Of a stretch of 64,000 nt of DNA, positions 31,897-41,682 are shown piece after piece. The notes under the pieces were generated by a model that was not told where the DNA came from, made no database searches, and was given only the letters and a program-made list of their open reading frames with translations. Position 1 is the stretch's first letter. The number at the start of each line of letters is the position of its first letter. This stretch comes from Synergistaceae bacterium (GTDB lineage: Bacteria > Synergistota > Synergistia > Synergistales > Aminobacteriaceae): positions 1 through 64,000 of the forward strand of contig JAFSSM010000056.1 in the NCBI GenBank assembly GCA_017451025.1, read 5' to 3'. Made by a program: the position numbers and the translations under genes.

Positions 31897-33564
31897 TTAT
31901 TCGAGGATTGCTCCTTTGTCTGCACTGGTTACCAGTTTGGCGTAACGTGCAAGGTACCCCGTCTTAATCTTAGGCTCATTCGGCACCCAGCCTTCACGCC
32001 TTCTCGCAAGCTCCTCATCTGAAACTTTCAGCGTTATGCTGTAATTGTTAATGTCGATTGCGATGATGTCTCCCTCGTGCACAAGCCCGATGTTGCCGCC
32101 GCTCGCCGCCTCTGGTGAGACATGCCCGATACTCGCACCCCTAGTTGCTCCCGAGAACCTTCCGTCAGTAATGAGTGCAACGCTCGTATCAAGTCCCATT
32201 CCGCAGATCGCGCTGGTCGGGTTGAGCATCTCCCGCATACCCGGCCCGCCCTTCGGACCTTCATAGCGAATCACTACTACATCACCCGGATTAATCTTCT
32301 GTGCGTAGATTGCCGCAATTGCCTCGTCCTCAGAGTCAAACACTCTCGCCGGGCCTTCATGCTTCATCATTTCGGGAGCTACTGCCGAACGTTTAACCAC
32401 GCACCCGTCCGGCGCAAGGTTGCCCTTCAGCACAGCTATTCCGCCGGTCTGCGAATATGGGTTGTCGATGGGACGGATTATCTCTGTGTCCAGAATCTCA
32501 CAGCCCGCAATGTTCTCCGCTACCGTCTTTCCTGTCGCAGTGAGAAGCGTAGTGTTGATGAGTCCCTTCTTGGCCAGCTCGTTCATCACGGCGTAAACTC
32601 CGCCAGCACGGTCGAGGTCCTCCATGAAGGTATCTCCTGCAGGGGCTAAGTGGCAGAGGTTCGGTGTGCGCTCGCTGATTGCGTTTGCGTGTGAGAGGTC
32701 AATAGTTACGCCCGCTTCATGTGCGATTGCGGGAAGGTGAAGCATTGTGTTAGTTGAGCAGCCCAACGCCATATCTACGGCCTCTGCGTTGTTGAAGGCT
32801 TCGGCGGTCATTATGTCGCGCGGACGTATGTTCTTCTTCACCAGCTCCATAATCTTCATGCCCGTCAACTTCGCCAGACGAATACGTGCAGACAGAGGAG
32901 CAGGAATTGTTCCGTTTCCGCGAAGGGACATTCCAATTGCTTCGGTCAGGCAGTTCATGGAGTTGGCTGTGTACATTCCAGAACACGAACCGCACGACGG
33001 ACATGCATTCTCCGTGTAATCGTCAACCCCTGCTTCGTCGAGCTTCCCTGCATGGTACGCACCGACTGCCTCGAACATGTGGCTTAGGCACGTTCTGCGT
33101 CCGTCCTTGAGGTGTCCCGCGAGCATCGGTCCTCCAGCACAGAAGATAGCCGGAATGTTCAGCCTTGCCGCCGCCATCAAGAGACCTGGAACGTTCTTAT
33201 CACAGTTGGGAATCATTACGAGGCCGTCGAACTGATGCGCAATAGCCATAGCCTCAGTTGAGTCCGCCACCAAATCGCGCGACACGAGAGAGTACTTCAT
33301 TCCGACATGGCCCATCGCTATACCGTCGCACACAGCAATTGCCGGGAACATCATCGGCGTTCCGCCCGCCGCGTAAATCCCTTCCTTGACGGCCTGAGCG
33401 ATTTTGTCCAGATGCATGTGGCCGGGCACTACCTCGCTGAAGGAACTAACAACGCCGATTATCGGACGCTCTATCTCCTCTTTCGTGAGGCCAAGTGCAT
33501 AAAGCAGGCTGACGTTCGGAGTGCGTTCAACACCGGCCTTGATGTTATCACTTCGACACGTCAT
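31897..33564 (-). CDS. ilvD: Dihydroxy-acid dehydratase
   Basis: A 555-residue Fe-S dehydratase that makes 2-oxoacids for valine, isoleucine and pantothenate. Cluster ligands are visible in [11 protein letters not shown] (about 117-127) and [18 protein letters not shown] (about 188-205), and the late [19 protein letters not shown] motif is intact. The start overlaps the ilvC stop by 17 nt, so the two genes are co-translated. Confidence 0.95.
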   Translation of the reverse strand: MTCRSDNIKAGVERTPNVSLLYALGLTKEEIERPIIGVVSSFSEVVPGHMHLDKIAQAVKEGIYAAGGTPMMFPAIAVCDGIAMGHVGMKYSLVSRDLVADSTEAMAIAHQFDGLVMIPNCDKNVPGLLMAAARLNIPAIFCAGGPMLAGHLKDGRRTCLSHMFEAVGAYHAGKLDEAGVDDYTENACPSCGSCSGMYTANSMNCLTEAIGMSLRGNGTIPAPLSARIRLAKLTGMKIMELVKKNIRPRDIMTAEAFNNAEAVDMALGCSTNTMLHLPAIAHEAGVTIDLSHANAISERTPNLCHLAPAGDTFMEDLDRAGGVYAVMNELAKKGLINTTLLTATGKTVAENIAGCEILDTEIIRPIDNPYSQTGGIAVLKGNLAPDGCVVKRSAVAPEMMKHEGPARVFDSEDEAIAAIYAQKINPGDVVVIRYEGPKGGPGMREMLNPTSAICGMGLDTSVALITDGRFSGATRGASIGHVSPEAASGGNIGLVHEGDIIAIDINNYSITLKVSDEELARRREGWVPNEPKIKTGYLARYAKLVTSADKGAILE

Positions 33565-34567
33565 CGAGGCCGCCGCCGTCCTTCCACAGCATTTGTTCGC
33601 GTAACTCCTTGCCGATTACTTCCATCGGGTGCTTCGCAAGCTGGTCGCGCTTCGAGTTGAAGAATGTCCTGCCGTTCTTGTTCTCGGCTATCCAGCGTCC
33701 CGCAAACGTTCCGTCCTGAATGTCCTGAAGCACCTTGCGCATATTCGCCTTGATTTCGTCGTGAGGAAGTACGCGAGGACCTGAAACGTATTCGCCGAAC
33801 TCTGCCGTGTCGGAGATTGAGTAGTTCATCGCGGCAACTCCGCCCCTGTTCACCAGGTCGATGATTAACTTCATCTCATGGATGCACTCGAAGTATGCGT
33901 TGACGGGGTCATATCCTGCCTCACAGAGAACCTCAAACCCGCACTGCATAAGGTCAACGACTCCTCCGCAAAGAACGGTCTGTTCGCCGAAGAGGTCGGT
34001 CTCTGTCTCCTGCTGCATTGTTGTCTCGAGGACACCTGCACGTGCTCCGCCGATGCCCGCAATGTACGCTAAGGCTGTGTCTAAGCACTTGCCCGAAGCA
34101 TCCTGCTCGACAGCAACAAGGCACGGAACACCCTTACCCGCAACGTACTGTGAACGAACTGTGTGGCCGGGACCTTTGGGAGCTGCCATGAACACATCAA
34201 CGCCCTTCGGTGCAACTATCTGCTTGTAGCGGATGTTGAAGCCGTGCGCAAATGCTATCGTCTTGCCTTCGGTGAGGTAGGGGAGCATTTCGGTACGGTA
34301 CATGTCCGCCTGCTTCTCGTCGTTGATGAGGATCATGATGATGTCGGCGGCCTTCGTTGCCTCGCTGACGGTCATAACCGTAAATCCGTCCTTCTCGGCG
34401 ACTGGCCAGGACTTTCCGCCCTTGTACAGTCCGACGATTACATCACAGCCCGAATCTCTGAGGTTCATTGCGTGGGCGTGGCCCTGTGAACCGTAACCGA
34501 TAATAGCAATTTTTCTGCCGGTGAGTTTGCCTAGATCGCAGTCCTTCTCGTAATAAACGCGTGCCAT
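33548..34567 (-). CDS. ilvC: Ketol-acid reductoisomerase
   Basis: A 339-residue class I enzyme for branched-chain amino-acid synthesis. The Rossmann motif [14 protein letters not shown] is at about 19-32. The catalytic acidic residues lie in the [13 protein letters not shown] and ECIHEMKLI segments. A ribosome site (AAAGGAGA) precedes the ATG at 34567, and a short leader with an extended -10 promoter lies upstream. No T-box or leader peptide was seen. Confidence 0.95.
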   Translation of the reverse strand: MARVYYEKDCDLGKLTGRKIAIIGYGSQGHAHAMNLRDSGCDVIVGLYKGGKSWPVAEKDGFTVMTVSEATKAADIIMILINDEKQADMYRTEMLPYLTEGKTIAFAHGFNIRYKQIVAPKGVDVFMAAPKGPGHTVRSQYVAGKGVPCLVAVEQDASGKCLDTALAYIAGIGGARAGVLETTMQQETETDLFGEQTVLCGGVVDLMQCGFEVLCEAGYDPVNAYFECIHEMKLIIDLVNRGGVAAMNYSISDTAEFGEYVSGPRVLPHDEIKANMRKVLQDIQDGTFAGRWIAENKNGRTFFNSKRDQLAKHPMEVIGKELREQMLWKDGGGLDDVSK

Positions 34568-34612
34568 AAAAAATTATGTCTCCTTTGTTGTGAAAAGTTT
34601 CAAGATTTGCTT

Positions 34613-34621
34613 ATTGTAGCA
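34613..34621 (-). promoter_or_regulatory. Extended -10 promoter of ilvC-ilvD
   Basis: TGCTACAAT on the minus strand, about 46 bp upstream of the ilvC ATG, with no clear -35 box. Confidence 0.55.
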
Positions 34622-34692
34622 GAGTTTAGAATTTGTGAGTGTACCTTATGTTTCAGCAGGGCAGTAATATACTTACACAAGGAGGCGGAAAA

Positions 34693-35424
34693 ATGAACAC
34701 TAGCGGCTTATTGAGCAGGATTGCAGAAATTTGCGCAGAAATACGCACCAGCACAGGATAAAACCTTTAACATCTTCAGGATTCTCAACGTAGAGACAGA
34801 CGAGAGGAAAATCTGCAGAGTTGATATTTCGTTCCGGAAACTTTTTGTGCGAGACGTGCTGAAGGCAGCCATACCTGACTAGAACGGGAACAATGCCGTC
34901 CGACGATAGCCTTGCGGACATGGACAGAGGGAAAATAGCCTGCCTGTCGTTCCATGAGGACATAATTACGTGGCTTGAGGAGTGCGCTAAAATTTCCAGC
35001 AATGGCAGAGTGAGCGGAGTACTTGAGCAGTTAGCGGAGACGATCGGGAAAATCACGACAGCTCACATTATGGAGGGACAGGAGATTATGGACACAGCAA
35101 AGGAAATAGTCAGCTCTACGGAGAACAGAACGGGATATGAACCTTACGATATAGCGAAAGGGGATGGAAAAGCCTGACATATAGACATCCACGATGTAAC
35201 GGCCTCGACATTATAATTGGTGACGCAGAAATTGACGGAGTATATGTCTCGTACTGTCCGGCTGAAGGCTACAATGGTGAAGATTTTGCGGCCGAAATGG
35301 AGAAGGCAGAAATTCAGCGCAACAGCCTTGACGCAGGAAAGCTACAGCCGGATTTCCCTTACTGAGAGACTTTGCGGAACTTTGCGCGGACAAGATAGAG
35401 GCTTTCCTCAACATGAAATTCTAG
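34693..35424 (+). pseudogene. Decayed PD-(D/E)XK-nuclease-like gene
   Basis: Starts with a strong AAGGAGG site and MNTSGLLSRIAEICAEIR, then meets stops. Pieces in shifted frames continue as FNIFRILNVETDERK, then a 94-codon fragment at 34893-35177 containing PSDDSLADMDRGKIACLSFHEDIITWLEE, and finally RDFAELCADKIEAFLNMKF ending at 35424. The FNIF-ILN start and the 'isy-ediikWLee' segment are typical of the PDDEXK_4-type nuclease family often found in defence islands or as orphan genes. At least three frame changes are needed, so it is not functional. It fills the gap between ilvC and opp. Confidence 0.6.
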
Positions 35425-35438
35425 AAATTTTCTGACAG

Positions 35439-35447
35439 TGTTAAAAT
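35439..35447 (+). promoter_or_regulatory. Extended -10 promoter of the opp operon
   Basis: TGTTAAAAT, 38 bp upstream of the proposed ATT start of oppB. Confidence 0.45.
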
Positions 35448-35484
35448 TTTCCCATCATTAATTTTCGCAATGAGGTGATCCAAA

Positions 35485-36402
35485 ATTCGCAGATACATTT
35501 TCAGGAGAGTAGTATCAAGTCTGCTCACCCTCTTTGTCGTAATTACGTTGACTTTTTTCATGATGCACATGATTCCGGGCGGACCGTTCACCGACGAAAA
35601 AGCTATCCCTTCCTTCGTCCTCGAAAAGATGAACGACCGTTACGGCCTCAACGATCCCCTTCACACTCAATACTTCCGTTATTTGTTCAACGTTCTGCAT
35701 ATGGATTTAGGGCCTTCGTACAGATATGAAGGCTTAAGCGTCAACGAGCTTATTGCGCAGAATTTCCCTGTCTCCGCAATGGTTGGAGGAATTGCGTTAG
35801 TGCTGGCCCTGCTCGTCGGAATACCTACAGGAATAATTTCTGCACTGAAGCGCGGGCATTGGCAGGACAGGCTCGCAATGATCCTCGCGACTCTCGGCGT
35901 AACTGTCCCCAGCTTCGTGATTGCTGCACTGTTCGTGTACGTCTTCGCGTGGCGGCTCGGCTGGGTTACTGTCGGCTTCTGGGAGGGAACATCGACGGCA
36001 ATTCTCCCGGCGATAACTCTTGCGGGGTATCCTGCGGCGTTCATCTCGAGGCTTGTGCGTTCGGGAATGCTTGAAGTACTTGGTCAGGATTACATCAGGA
36101 CTGCACGCGCAAAAGGATTACGTGAGCGTTCGGTGGTGTATGTTCACGCGCTGAAGAACGCGATAATTCCCGTAATAACCTATCTCGGACCGCTGACCGC
36201 CGGAATCTTGACGGGAAGTTTCGTCGTTGAACAGGTCTTCGGTGTGCCGGGACTGGGTACGTTTTTCGTTACGAGCATAACGAACCGCGATTACACAACC
36301 ATAATGGGCGTAACTATCTTCTACAGCGCGCTATTGGTCGGCTTCAACCTGCTGGCTGATGTCTGCCTGGCAATAGCAGACCCGCGAATTAAGCTGAGGT
36401 GA
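35485..36402 (+). CDS. oppB: Oligopeptide ABC transporter permease OppB, probable ATT start
   Basis: Inner-membrane permease, 305 residues if started at ATT (35485), the normal OppB length. It has six membrane helices and the binding-protein-dependent permease motif (GQDYIRTARAKGL, about 203-215). The reading frame opens after TGA at 35476 and contains no ATG, GTG or TTG before TTG at 35548, which would delete the first membrane helix (IRRYIFRRVVSSLLTLFVV). The ATT follows GAGGTGAT by about 7 nt, so initiation at ATT, as in infC, is the best reading. Confidence 0.85.
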   Translation: MRRYIFRRVVSSLLTLFVVITLTFFMMHMIPGGPFTDEKAIPSFVLEKMNDRYGLNDPLHTQYFRYLFNVLHMDLGPSYRYEGLSVNELIAQNFPVSAMVGGIALVLALLVGIPTGIISALKRGHWQDRLAMILATLGVTVPSFVIAALFVYVFAWRLGWVTVGFWEGTSTAILPAITLAGYPAAFISRLVRSGMLEVLGQDYIRTARAKGLRERSVVYVHALKNAIIPVITYLGPLTAGILTGSFVVEQVFGVPGLGTFFVTSITNRDYTTIMGVTIFYSALLVGFNLLADVCLAIADPRIKLR

Positions 36403-36408
36403 TTCACT

Positions 36409-37320
36409 ATGTATGACCCTGAATTATTTATGCCCCTGCCCGCTGAGGAAAAATCCTCTGCGGAAATCCCGAGACCTTCAAGAACTTATTGGCAGGATGT
36501 GCGCGCCAGGCTCATGAAAGACCCGCTCGCTGTGCTTGGCCTGATTGTGATAGTGATTATTCTGGCTATGGCAATTTTCGGGCCGGTGTTTTCGCAGTAT
36601 GAGTATGATGCTCAGGACTTCATGGTGAGCAATGAACCGCCGAGCTTTGAGCACTGGTTCGGTACGGACATGTTCGGACGGGACTTGTTCGTGCGCGTGA
36701 TGTACGGAGCGAGAATTTCTCTTGCTGTCGGATTCCTGGCAAGCATGATAAGCCTGTGCATAGGGGTAATTTACGGCGGAATTTCTGGCTTCGCTGGCGG
36801 AAAGATAGATAACGTCATGATGAGCATCGTCGATGTGATTTACAGCGTCCCGACGATGATTTACGTGATTCTGTTGATGGTTGTGGTCGGTCCGGGACTG
36901 AAGAGCATATTCATCACGCTTGGCATATCTTACTGGGCACCGATGGCCAGAATTATCCGCGCGGAAGTTCTCAGGCTGAAGAGTGAGGAGTTTATTTTGG
37001 CGGCAAGGGTGCTCGGAGCTTCGCCCTCACGGATTCTTTTCCGCCATCTTATCCCAAATGCAATGGGTCCTGTACTGGTTACTCTGACGTTCTCAATTCC
37101 CGGTGCGATATTCACGGAAGCGTTCTTGTCGTTCGTGGGCTTGGGAGTCAGTGCACCAATGGCTAGCTGGGGAGTGTTAAGCTCTGACTCTGTGGGGTCT
37201 CTGCCGGTTTATCCGTGGCAGTTGTTCTTTCCTGCGGGTGCAATATCAATCACGATACTGGCCTTCAACTTTCTGGGCGACGGCCTGAGAGATGCACTAG
37301 ACCCGAAACTGAGGAAGTGA
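36409..37320 (+). CDS. oppC: Oligopeptide ABC transporter permease OppC
   Basis: A 303-residue partner permease. It has an N-terminal OppC-type segment (ARLMKDPLAVLGLIVIVIIL), a FGTDMFGRDLFVRVMYGARISL motif in the first periplasmic region, and the cytoplasmic ATPase-coupling loop ILAARVLGASPSRILFRHLIPN. It forms the membrane channel with OppB. Confidence 0.93.
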   Translation: MYDPELFMPLPAEEKSSAEIPRPSRTYWQDVRARLMKDPLAVLGLIVIVIILAMAIFGPVFSQYEYDAQDFMVSNEPPSFEHWFGTDMFGRDLFVRVMYGARISLAVGFLASMISLCIGVIYGGISGFAGGKIDNVMMSIVDVIYSVPTMIYVILLMVVVGPGLKSIFITLGISYWAPMARIIRAEVLRLKSEEFILAARVLGASPSRILFRHLIPNAMGPVLVTLTFSIPGAIFTEAFLSFVGLGVSAPMASWGVLSSDSVGSLPVYPWQLFFPAGAISITILAFNFLGDGLRDALDPKLRK

Positions 37321-37325
37321 TTAGC

Positions 37326-38282
37326 ATGAATGACGAAATACTTACCGTAAAAAATCTGCACACTTCGTTCATGACTGGAGCAGGAGAAGTTAAGGCGGTT
37401 GACGGAGTGAGTTTTAGTGTTAAGCGCGGCGAGGTTCTCGGAATTGTCGGAGAGTCCGGGAGCGGGAAGAGTGCGTCGATGTTGTCAGTGATGGGGCTTG
37501 CTGGAGAAAATGCCAGAGTTTGGGCTGAACGCACAGCCTTCAAGGGTAAGGAGCTTACTCCTGAGACTGTGAAGGCTCTGCGCGGAAAGAATATCGCTAT
37601 GATCTTCCAGGACCCGATGACCAGTTTGAACCCCGTGCTTACCGTTGGCTACCAGCTCAGAGAATCACTTCGCCGCCACAACTGGCAGGGAGATATTCAC
37701 GCACGCTGTGTTGATGTGCTTGAACGGGTAGGGATTGTCCCGGCGGAGGAGAGGCTGAAGCAATATCCTCACGAGTTCAGCGGCGGACAGCGTCAGCGCA
37801 TAATGATAGCGATGGCGATAATCTGCAATCCCGACCTGCTTATCGCGGACGAACCGACAACTGCTCTTGATGTTACTGTTCAGGCACAAATTCTCGGACT
37901 TCTCACAGAACTGCGGAAGGCTTCGGGAATGTCGATGATACTTATCACGCACGACTTGGGGGTAATTGCCGGAGAGGCTGACCGTGTGCTGGTGATGTAT
38001 GGCGGCAAAATTATGGAGGAAGGAACGAGAAGGGAGATATTCTACGCTCCTGCTCACCCCTACACGAAGGGACTGTTGCGATCTGTGCCGAATCCGGAGC
38101 GGCCAAGTGAGAGGCTGATACCGATTGAGGGACAGCCGCCGGACCTGCTGAATCCACCGAAGGGATGTCCTTACGTCAAGAGATGTCCGCAGGCAATGAG
38201 GATATGCCTTGAGCACAAGCCTGAAGCAAAAGTTCTTAGCGGTACGCACAAAACTTCATGTTTCTTGGAGGTGAAAGAATGA
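37326..38282 (+). CDS. oppD: Oligopeptide ABC transporter ATPase OppD
   Basis: A 318-residue ATPase. Walker A GESGSGKS (about 41-48), Q-loop, signature FSGGQRQR (about 152-159), Walker B LLIADEPT and the C-terminal OppD/F Cys-rich tail with CPYVKRCPQAMRIC, which binds an Fe-S cluster in some homologues. The ATG at 37326 is 5 bp after oppC; the stop overlaps oppF as ATGA. Confidence 0.94.
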   Translation: MNDEILTVKNLHTSFMTGAGEVKAVDGVSFSVKRGEVLGIVGESGSGKSASMLSVMGLAGENARVWAERTAFKGKELTPETVKALRGKNIAMIFQDPMTSLNPVLTVGYQLRESLRRHNWQGDIHARCVDVLERVGIVPAEERLKQYPHEFSGGQRQRIMIAMAIICNPDLLIADEPTTALDVTVQAQILGLLTELRKASGMSMILITHDLGVIAGEADRVLVMYGGKIMEEGTRREIFYAPAHPYTKGLLRSVPNPERPSERLIPIEGQPPDLLNPPKGCPYVKRCPQAMRICLEHKPEAKVLSGTHKTSCFLEVKE

Positions 38283-39220
38283 CCATGCTCGAAGTACAGA
38301 ACCTCTCGAAGTATTTTGCTGTTCCTGCGGGAGTCGTTCACTCGGTTGAAGATGTGAGCTTCTCGGTTGAACGCGGAGAGACTCTCGGTCTTGTCGGAGA
38401 GTCCGGGTGCGGAAAGACCACAACGGGCCGCACGATAATCCGCATTTACGAGCCTACAGCCGGAAAAATAATCTTTGACGGTCAGGACATCACGAGCCTT
38501 ACCCCGAGAGAGATGCTGCCTTTCAGGAAACGTATGCAGATGATCTTTCAGGACCCTTACGCTTCACTGAACCCCAGAATGACAGTCGGGGATATTGTCC
38601 GTGAACCGATGGTAATTCACGGCATCCCTAAAGACGAACACTCAGACAGAGTCGCGCACCTTTTGCGGCTTGTAGGTCTCAATTCGGAACAGGCAGGGCG
38701 TTATCCCCACGAGTTCAGCGGCGGACAAAGACAGAGGATCGGAATTGCGCGTGCACTTGCGGTTGAACCGGAGCTGATAATCTGCGATGAACCGATTTCT
38801 GCTCTGGACGTGTCGATTCAGGCTCAAATCGTGAATATGCTCGAGGACCTGCAGAAGTCTCTGGGCTTGACTTACATATTCATTGCGCATGATTTGTCGA
38901 TGGTTCGGCACATCAGCTCGCGCGTCGCAGTAATGTATCTTGGCCGTATAGTCGAGCTTGCGGAGAGCGGGGAACTCTACACTAACCCCAAGCACCCCTA
39001 CACGGTCTCTCTGCTGTCGTCGATACCGATACCAGATCCCGACAAGTCAGACTCTCGTGAGCACATACCGTTGCAGGGCGAAATTCCGAGTGCTCTTAAC
39101 CCGCCGTCAGGGTGTGCGTTCAGGACGAGATGCCCGAAGGCGCGGCCTGAGTGTGCGGCTCTTAACGCAGTATTACGGGACACAGGGAACGGGCATTTAT
39201 GCGCTTGTCCGTTTGTGTAA
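38279..39220 (+). CDS. oppF: Oligopeptide ABC transporter ATPase OppF
   Basis: A 313-residue ATPase with Walker A GESGCGKT, signature FSGGQRQR, Walker B LIICDEPI and a Cys-containing C-terminal tail (CAFRTRCPKARPEC). The ATG at 38279 has a GGAGGTG site and overlaps the oppD stop. It pairs with OppD to drive peptide import. Confidence 0.94.
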   Translation: MTMLEVQNLSKYFAVPAGVVHSVEDVSFSVERGETLGLVGESGCGKTTTGRTIIRIYEPTAGKIIFDGQDITSLTPREMLPFRKRMQMIFQDPYASLNPRMTVGDIVREPMVIHGIPKDEHSDRVAHLLRLVGLNSEQAGRYPHEFSGGQRQRIGIARALAVEPELIICDEPISALDVSIQAQIVNMLEDLQKSLGLTYIFIAHDLSMVRHISSRVAVMYLGRIVELAESGELYTNPKHPYTVSLLSSIPIPDPDKSDSREHIPLQGEIPSALNPPSGCAFRTRCPKARPECAALNAVLRDTGNGHLCACPFV

Positions 39221-39240
39221 AAATAAAGGAGGAATTTATT

Positions 39241-40827
39241 ATGATGCGCAAAATCTTTCTGGCAGTACTTGCTGTTGCGGCGTGGGCTTGTGCCTCGTTC
39301 GCAAGCGAGATAGTCTACAACTTAGGGGCTGACCCCCGAACGATTGACCCCGCCCTCAACAACGCACTCGACGGTGCAAACGTCATCGTGAATATCTTTG
39401 ACGGACTTGTACGCTTAGGCCAAGACGACAAGCCCGAACCAGCCTGTGCGGAATCGTGGAAAGTCTCGGACGACGGAATGACCTGGACGTTTTACCTCCG
39501 CGACAGCCTGAAGTGGGCTGACGGTGAACCGCTTACCGCTTCGCAGTTCAAGGACGGATTTCTTCGCGCGGTCAACCCCGAAACAGGTTCGCCCTATGCG
39601 TACTATGGATTCTTCATCAAAAACGCTGAGGCATTCTACAACGGCACGGCTAAGTCCGAAGACGTGGGACTCTCTGCTCCTGACGACAAGACATTCGTGA
39701 TTCAGCTTGAGCACAAAAATCCGCTGATGCTCGAGTATATGGCCTTCCCGCTGTTCCTGCCCTCAAGAATGGACATCATCAGCGAATCCCCCAGAGCTTG
39801 GGCGGCACGTCCCGATACCCTCATCTCAAACGGAGCCTTCAAGCTGGAGAGCTGGAGGCACGGCGACGGAGGCGAAATGATTCTCGTCAAGAATCCCCAC
39901 TACTGGGACGCGGAGAACGTCAAGGCTGACCGTCTGCGCTTCGTGTTCATCAACGACGAAAACACATCTTACGCGGCATTCAAGGCCGGACGCATCGACT
40001 ACATGGGCAACATTCCCTCACAGCTCCTGCCGATGCTCCTCCAGAGGGGCGAGGCTAAATCATTCCCTGCTCTCGGAACCGGCTACTGCGACTTCAACGT
40101 TACACGCAAACCTTTCGATGACCCGAGAGTCAGACGTGCTTTCACGCTGGCGATTGACCGCAGAATTATAGTCGAGAAGATTACGCGCGGAGGACAGAAA
40201 CCAGCAACAGGCTTTGTGTGCGACGCTGTGCCAGGAACTTCGGACGCTAAGGATTTTCGTGATGAGGGCGGAGCATTTCTGCCGGAGAGGGCTGACATTG
40301 ATGAGGCACGGAAACTTCTCGCTGAAGCAGGGTACCCGGACGGAAAAGGCTTCCCGAAAGTCAGCTACAAGTACAACTCAAACGCTGGCAACAAGCAAAT
40401 GGCCGAAGCCCTTCAAGGAATGTGGAAACAGGTGCTCGGCGTTGAAGTGGAACTGCTCAATGAGGAGTGGAAGGTGTTTATCGAGACGCGTAACAGGATG
40501 GATTACGACATTGCCCGCGACGCGTGGATAATGGACTTCTTTGACGCTGGGAGCATTCTTGAGCTGTGCATAACCGGTTCAGCGCAGAACAACACGGGCT
40601 ACAGCAACCCGAAGTTCGACGAGGCGATGAGGAATGCCGCCGGAGAATCCGACAGGGTGAAGCGCATAAACTTCATGCACGAGGCCGAAAAGATTCTCAT
40701 GGAGGACTTGCCGGTTGCGCCGATATACTTCTACACTTCGGCGGTGCTGCAGAGCAAAAGAGTTACGGGCATACATCGTTCACCGCTTGGGTACGTGTTC
40801 TTCAGGAACGCGGAAATAGCGCAGTAA
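39241..40827 (+). CDS. oppA: Oligopeptide-binding protein OppA (SBP family 5)
   Basis: A 528-residue periplasmic binding protein. A signal peptide (about 1-21, ending ASFAS) leads into a family 5 fold with the usual ADPRTIDPALNNALDGANV start and the FDDPRVRRAFTLAIDR motif. The AAAGGAGG site is 9 nt before ATG ATG. Placed last in oppBCDFA, it captures peptides that PepA and other peptidases then degrade. Confidence 0.94.
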   Translation: MMRKIFLAVLAVAAWACASFASEIVYNLGADPRTIDPALNNALDGANVIVNIFDGLVRLGQDDKPEPACAESWKVSDDGMTWTFYLRDSLKWADGEPLTASQFKDGFLRAVNPETGSPYAYYGFFIKNAEAFYNGTAKSEDVGLSAPDDKTFVIQLEHKNPLMLEYMAFPLFLPSRMDIISESPRAWAARPDTLISNGAFKLESWRHGDGGEMILVKNPHYWDAENVKADRLRFVFINDENTSYAAFKAGRIDYMGNIPSQLLPMLLQRGEAKSFPALGTGYCDFNVTRKPFDDPRVRRAFTLAIDRRIIVEKITRGGQKPATGFVCDAVPGTSDAKDFRDEGGAFLPERADIDEARKLLAEAGYPDGKGFPKVSYKYNSNAGNKQMAEALQGMWKQVLGVEVELLNEEWKVFIETRNRMDYDIARDAWIMDFFDAGSILELCITGSAQNNTGYSNPKFDEAMRNAAGESDRVKRINFMHEAEKILMEDLPVAPIYFYTSAVLQSKRVTGIHRSPLGYVFFRNAEIAQ

Positions 40828-40829
40828 AC

Positions 40830-40858
40830 TTTACATGCCCTCAAAGATAACGTAAAAT
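40830..40858 (+). promoter_or_regulatory. Promoter of the amino-acid ABC operon
   Basis: TTTACA (40830-40835), 17-bp spacer, TAAAAT (40853-40858). It begins right after the oppA stop. Confidence 0.5.
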
Positions 40859-40910
40859 TTTGACGCTTCATTATCCCAATAATCTTAATATTCAGGAGAT
40901 GTTATTTTCC

Positions 40911-41678
40911 ATGAAGAAACTGTTAGTAGTTGCTGTTATGCTTCTCGCCGTTTGTTCCTGCGCTTTCGCCGAAACTGACTCCGAATACGTCAAGGCTAAG
41001 GGCGTTCTCGTTGTCGGCATCACCGACTTCAAACCTATGGACTACAAGAACGAAGCGGGCGAGTGGATCGGTTTCGACGCGGACCTTGCGAGGGCATTCG
41101 CTGAGAGTCTGGGCGTAAAGGTAGAGTTCCAGGAGATCGAGTGGAACAACAAGATTCTCGAGCTTGACGGCAAAAATATTGATTGCGTGTGGAACGGAAT
41201 GACCCTCACCCCCGAAGTGAAGGAGTCAATGCTCTGCTCCAACCCTTACTGCAACAACGCGCAGATCGTAGTCGTCCCGCTCGTGAAGGCTGACGAATAC
41301 TCAAACGTTGACGCGATAAAGGAGCTGAACTTCGCAGTTGAGCACGGCAGTGCAGGCAACGAGCAGGCCACAGCATACGGCTTCAAGACGACTGAAGTTC
41401 AGGACCAGGCCAGCGCACTCATGGAGGTAGCTTCCGGCACGGCGGACGCGGCAATCATCGACTCACTGATGGCGGCGGCAATGGTCGGCAAGGGCACGGG
41501 CTATGAAGCTCTGACTTATACGGTAGCACTCAACAGCGAGGAATACGGTGTAGGCTTCAGGAAGGGATCAGACCTTGCGTACATGCTCAACGCATTTTTC
41601 GAGGCCGGGTATGCTGACGGAAGCATTCAGAACACTGCGATGAAGTACGGCATCCAGGCAGCACTTATCACGAAATAA
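40911..41678 (+). CDS. Polar amino-acid ABC transporter, substrate-binding protein
   Basis: A 255-residue periplasmic SBP family 3 protein. A signal peptide (about 1-20, ending AFA) is followed by VLVVGITDFKPMDYKNEAGEWIGFDADLARAFAE, the standard start of glutamine/cystine/arginine-type binders. The ATG at 40911 is chosen because it opens the signal peptide; the GGAG is 12 nt upstream. The substrate is not clear. Confidence 0.9.
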   Translation: MKKLLVVAVMLLAVCSCAFAETDSEYVKAKGVLVVGITDFKPMDYKNEAGEWIGFDADLARAFAESLGVKVEFQEIEWNNKILELDGKNIDCVWNGMTLTPEVKESMLCSNPYCNNAQIVVVPLVKADEYSNVDAIKELNFAVEHGSAGNEQATAYGFKTTEVQDQASALMEVASGTADAAIIDSLMAAAMVGKGTGYEALTYTVALNSEEYGVGFRKGSDLAYMLNAFFEAGYADGSIQNTAMKYGIQAALITK

Positions 41679-41682
41679 CTTG

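Noticed and set aside
34568-34692. T-box or leader-peptide attenuator before ilvC
   Set aside because: The promoter lies about 46 bp from the ATG and no stem series or Ile/Leu/Val-rich leader ORF is present.
34893-35177. A 94-codon ORF as an independent small gene
   Set aside because: It has no good start signal and corresponds to an internal segment of a larger nuclease-like family, so it is treated as part of a pseudogene.
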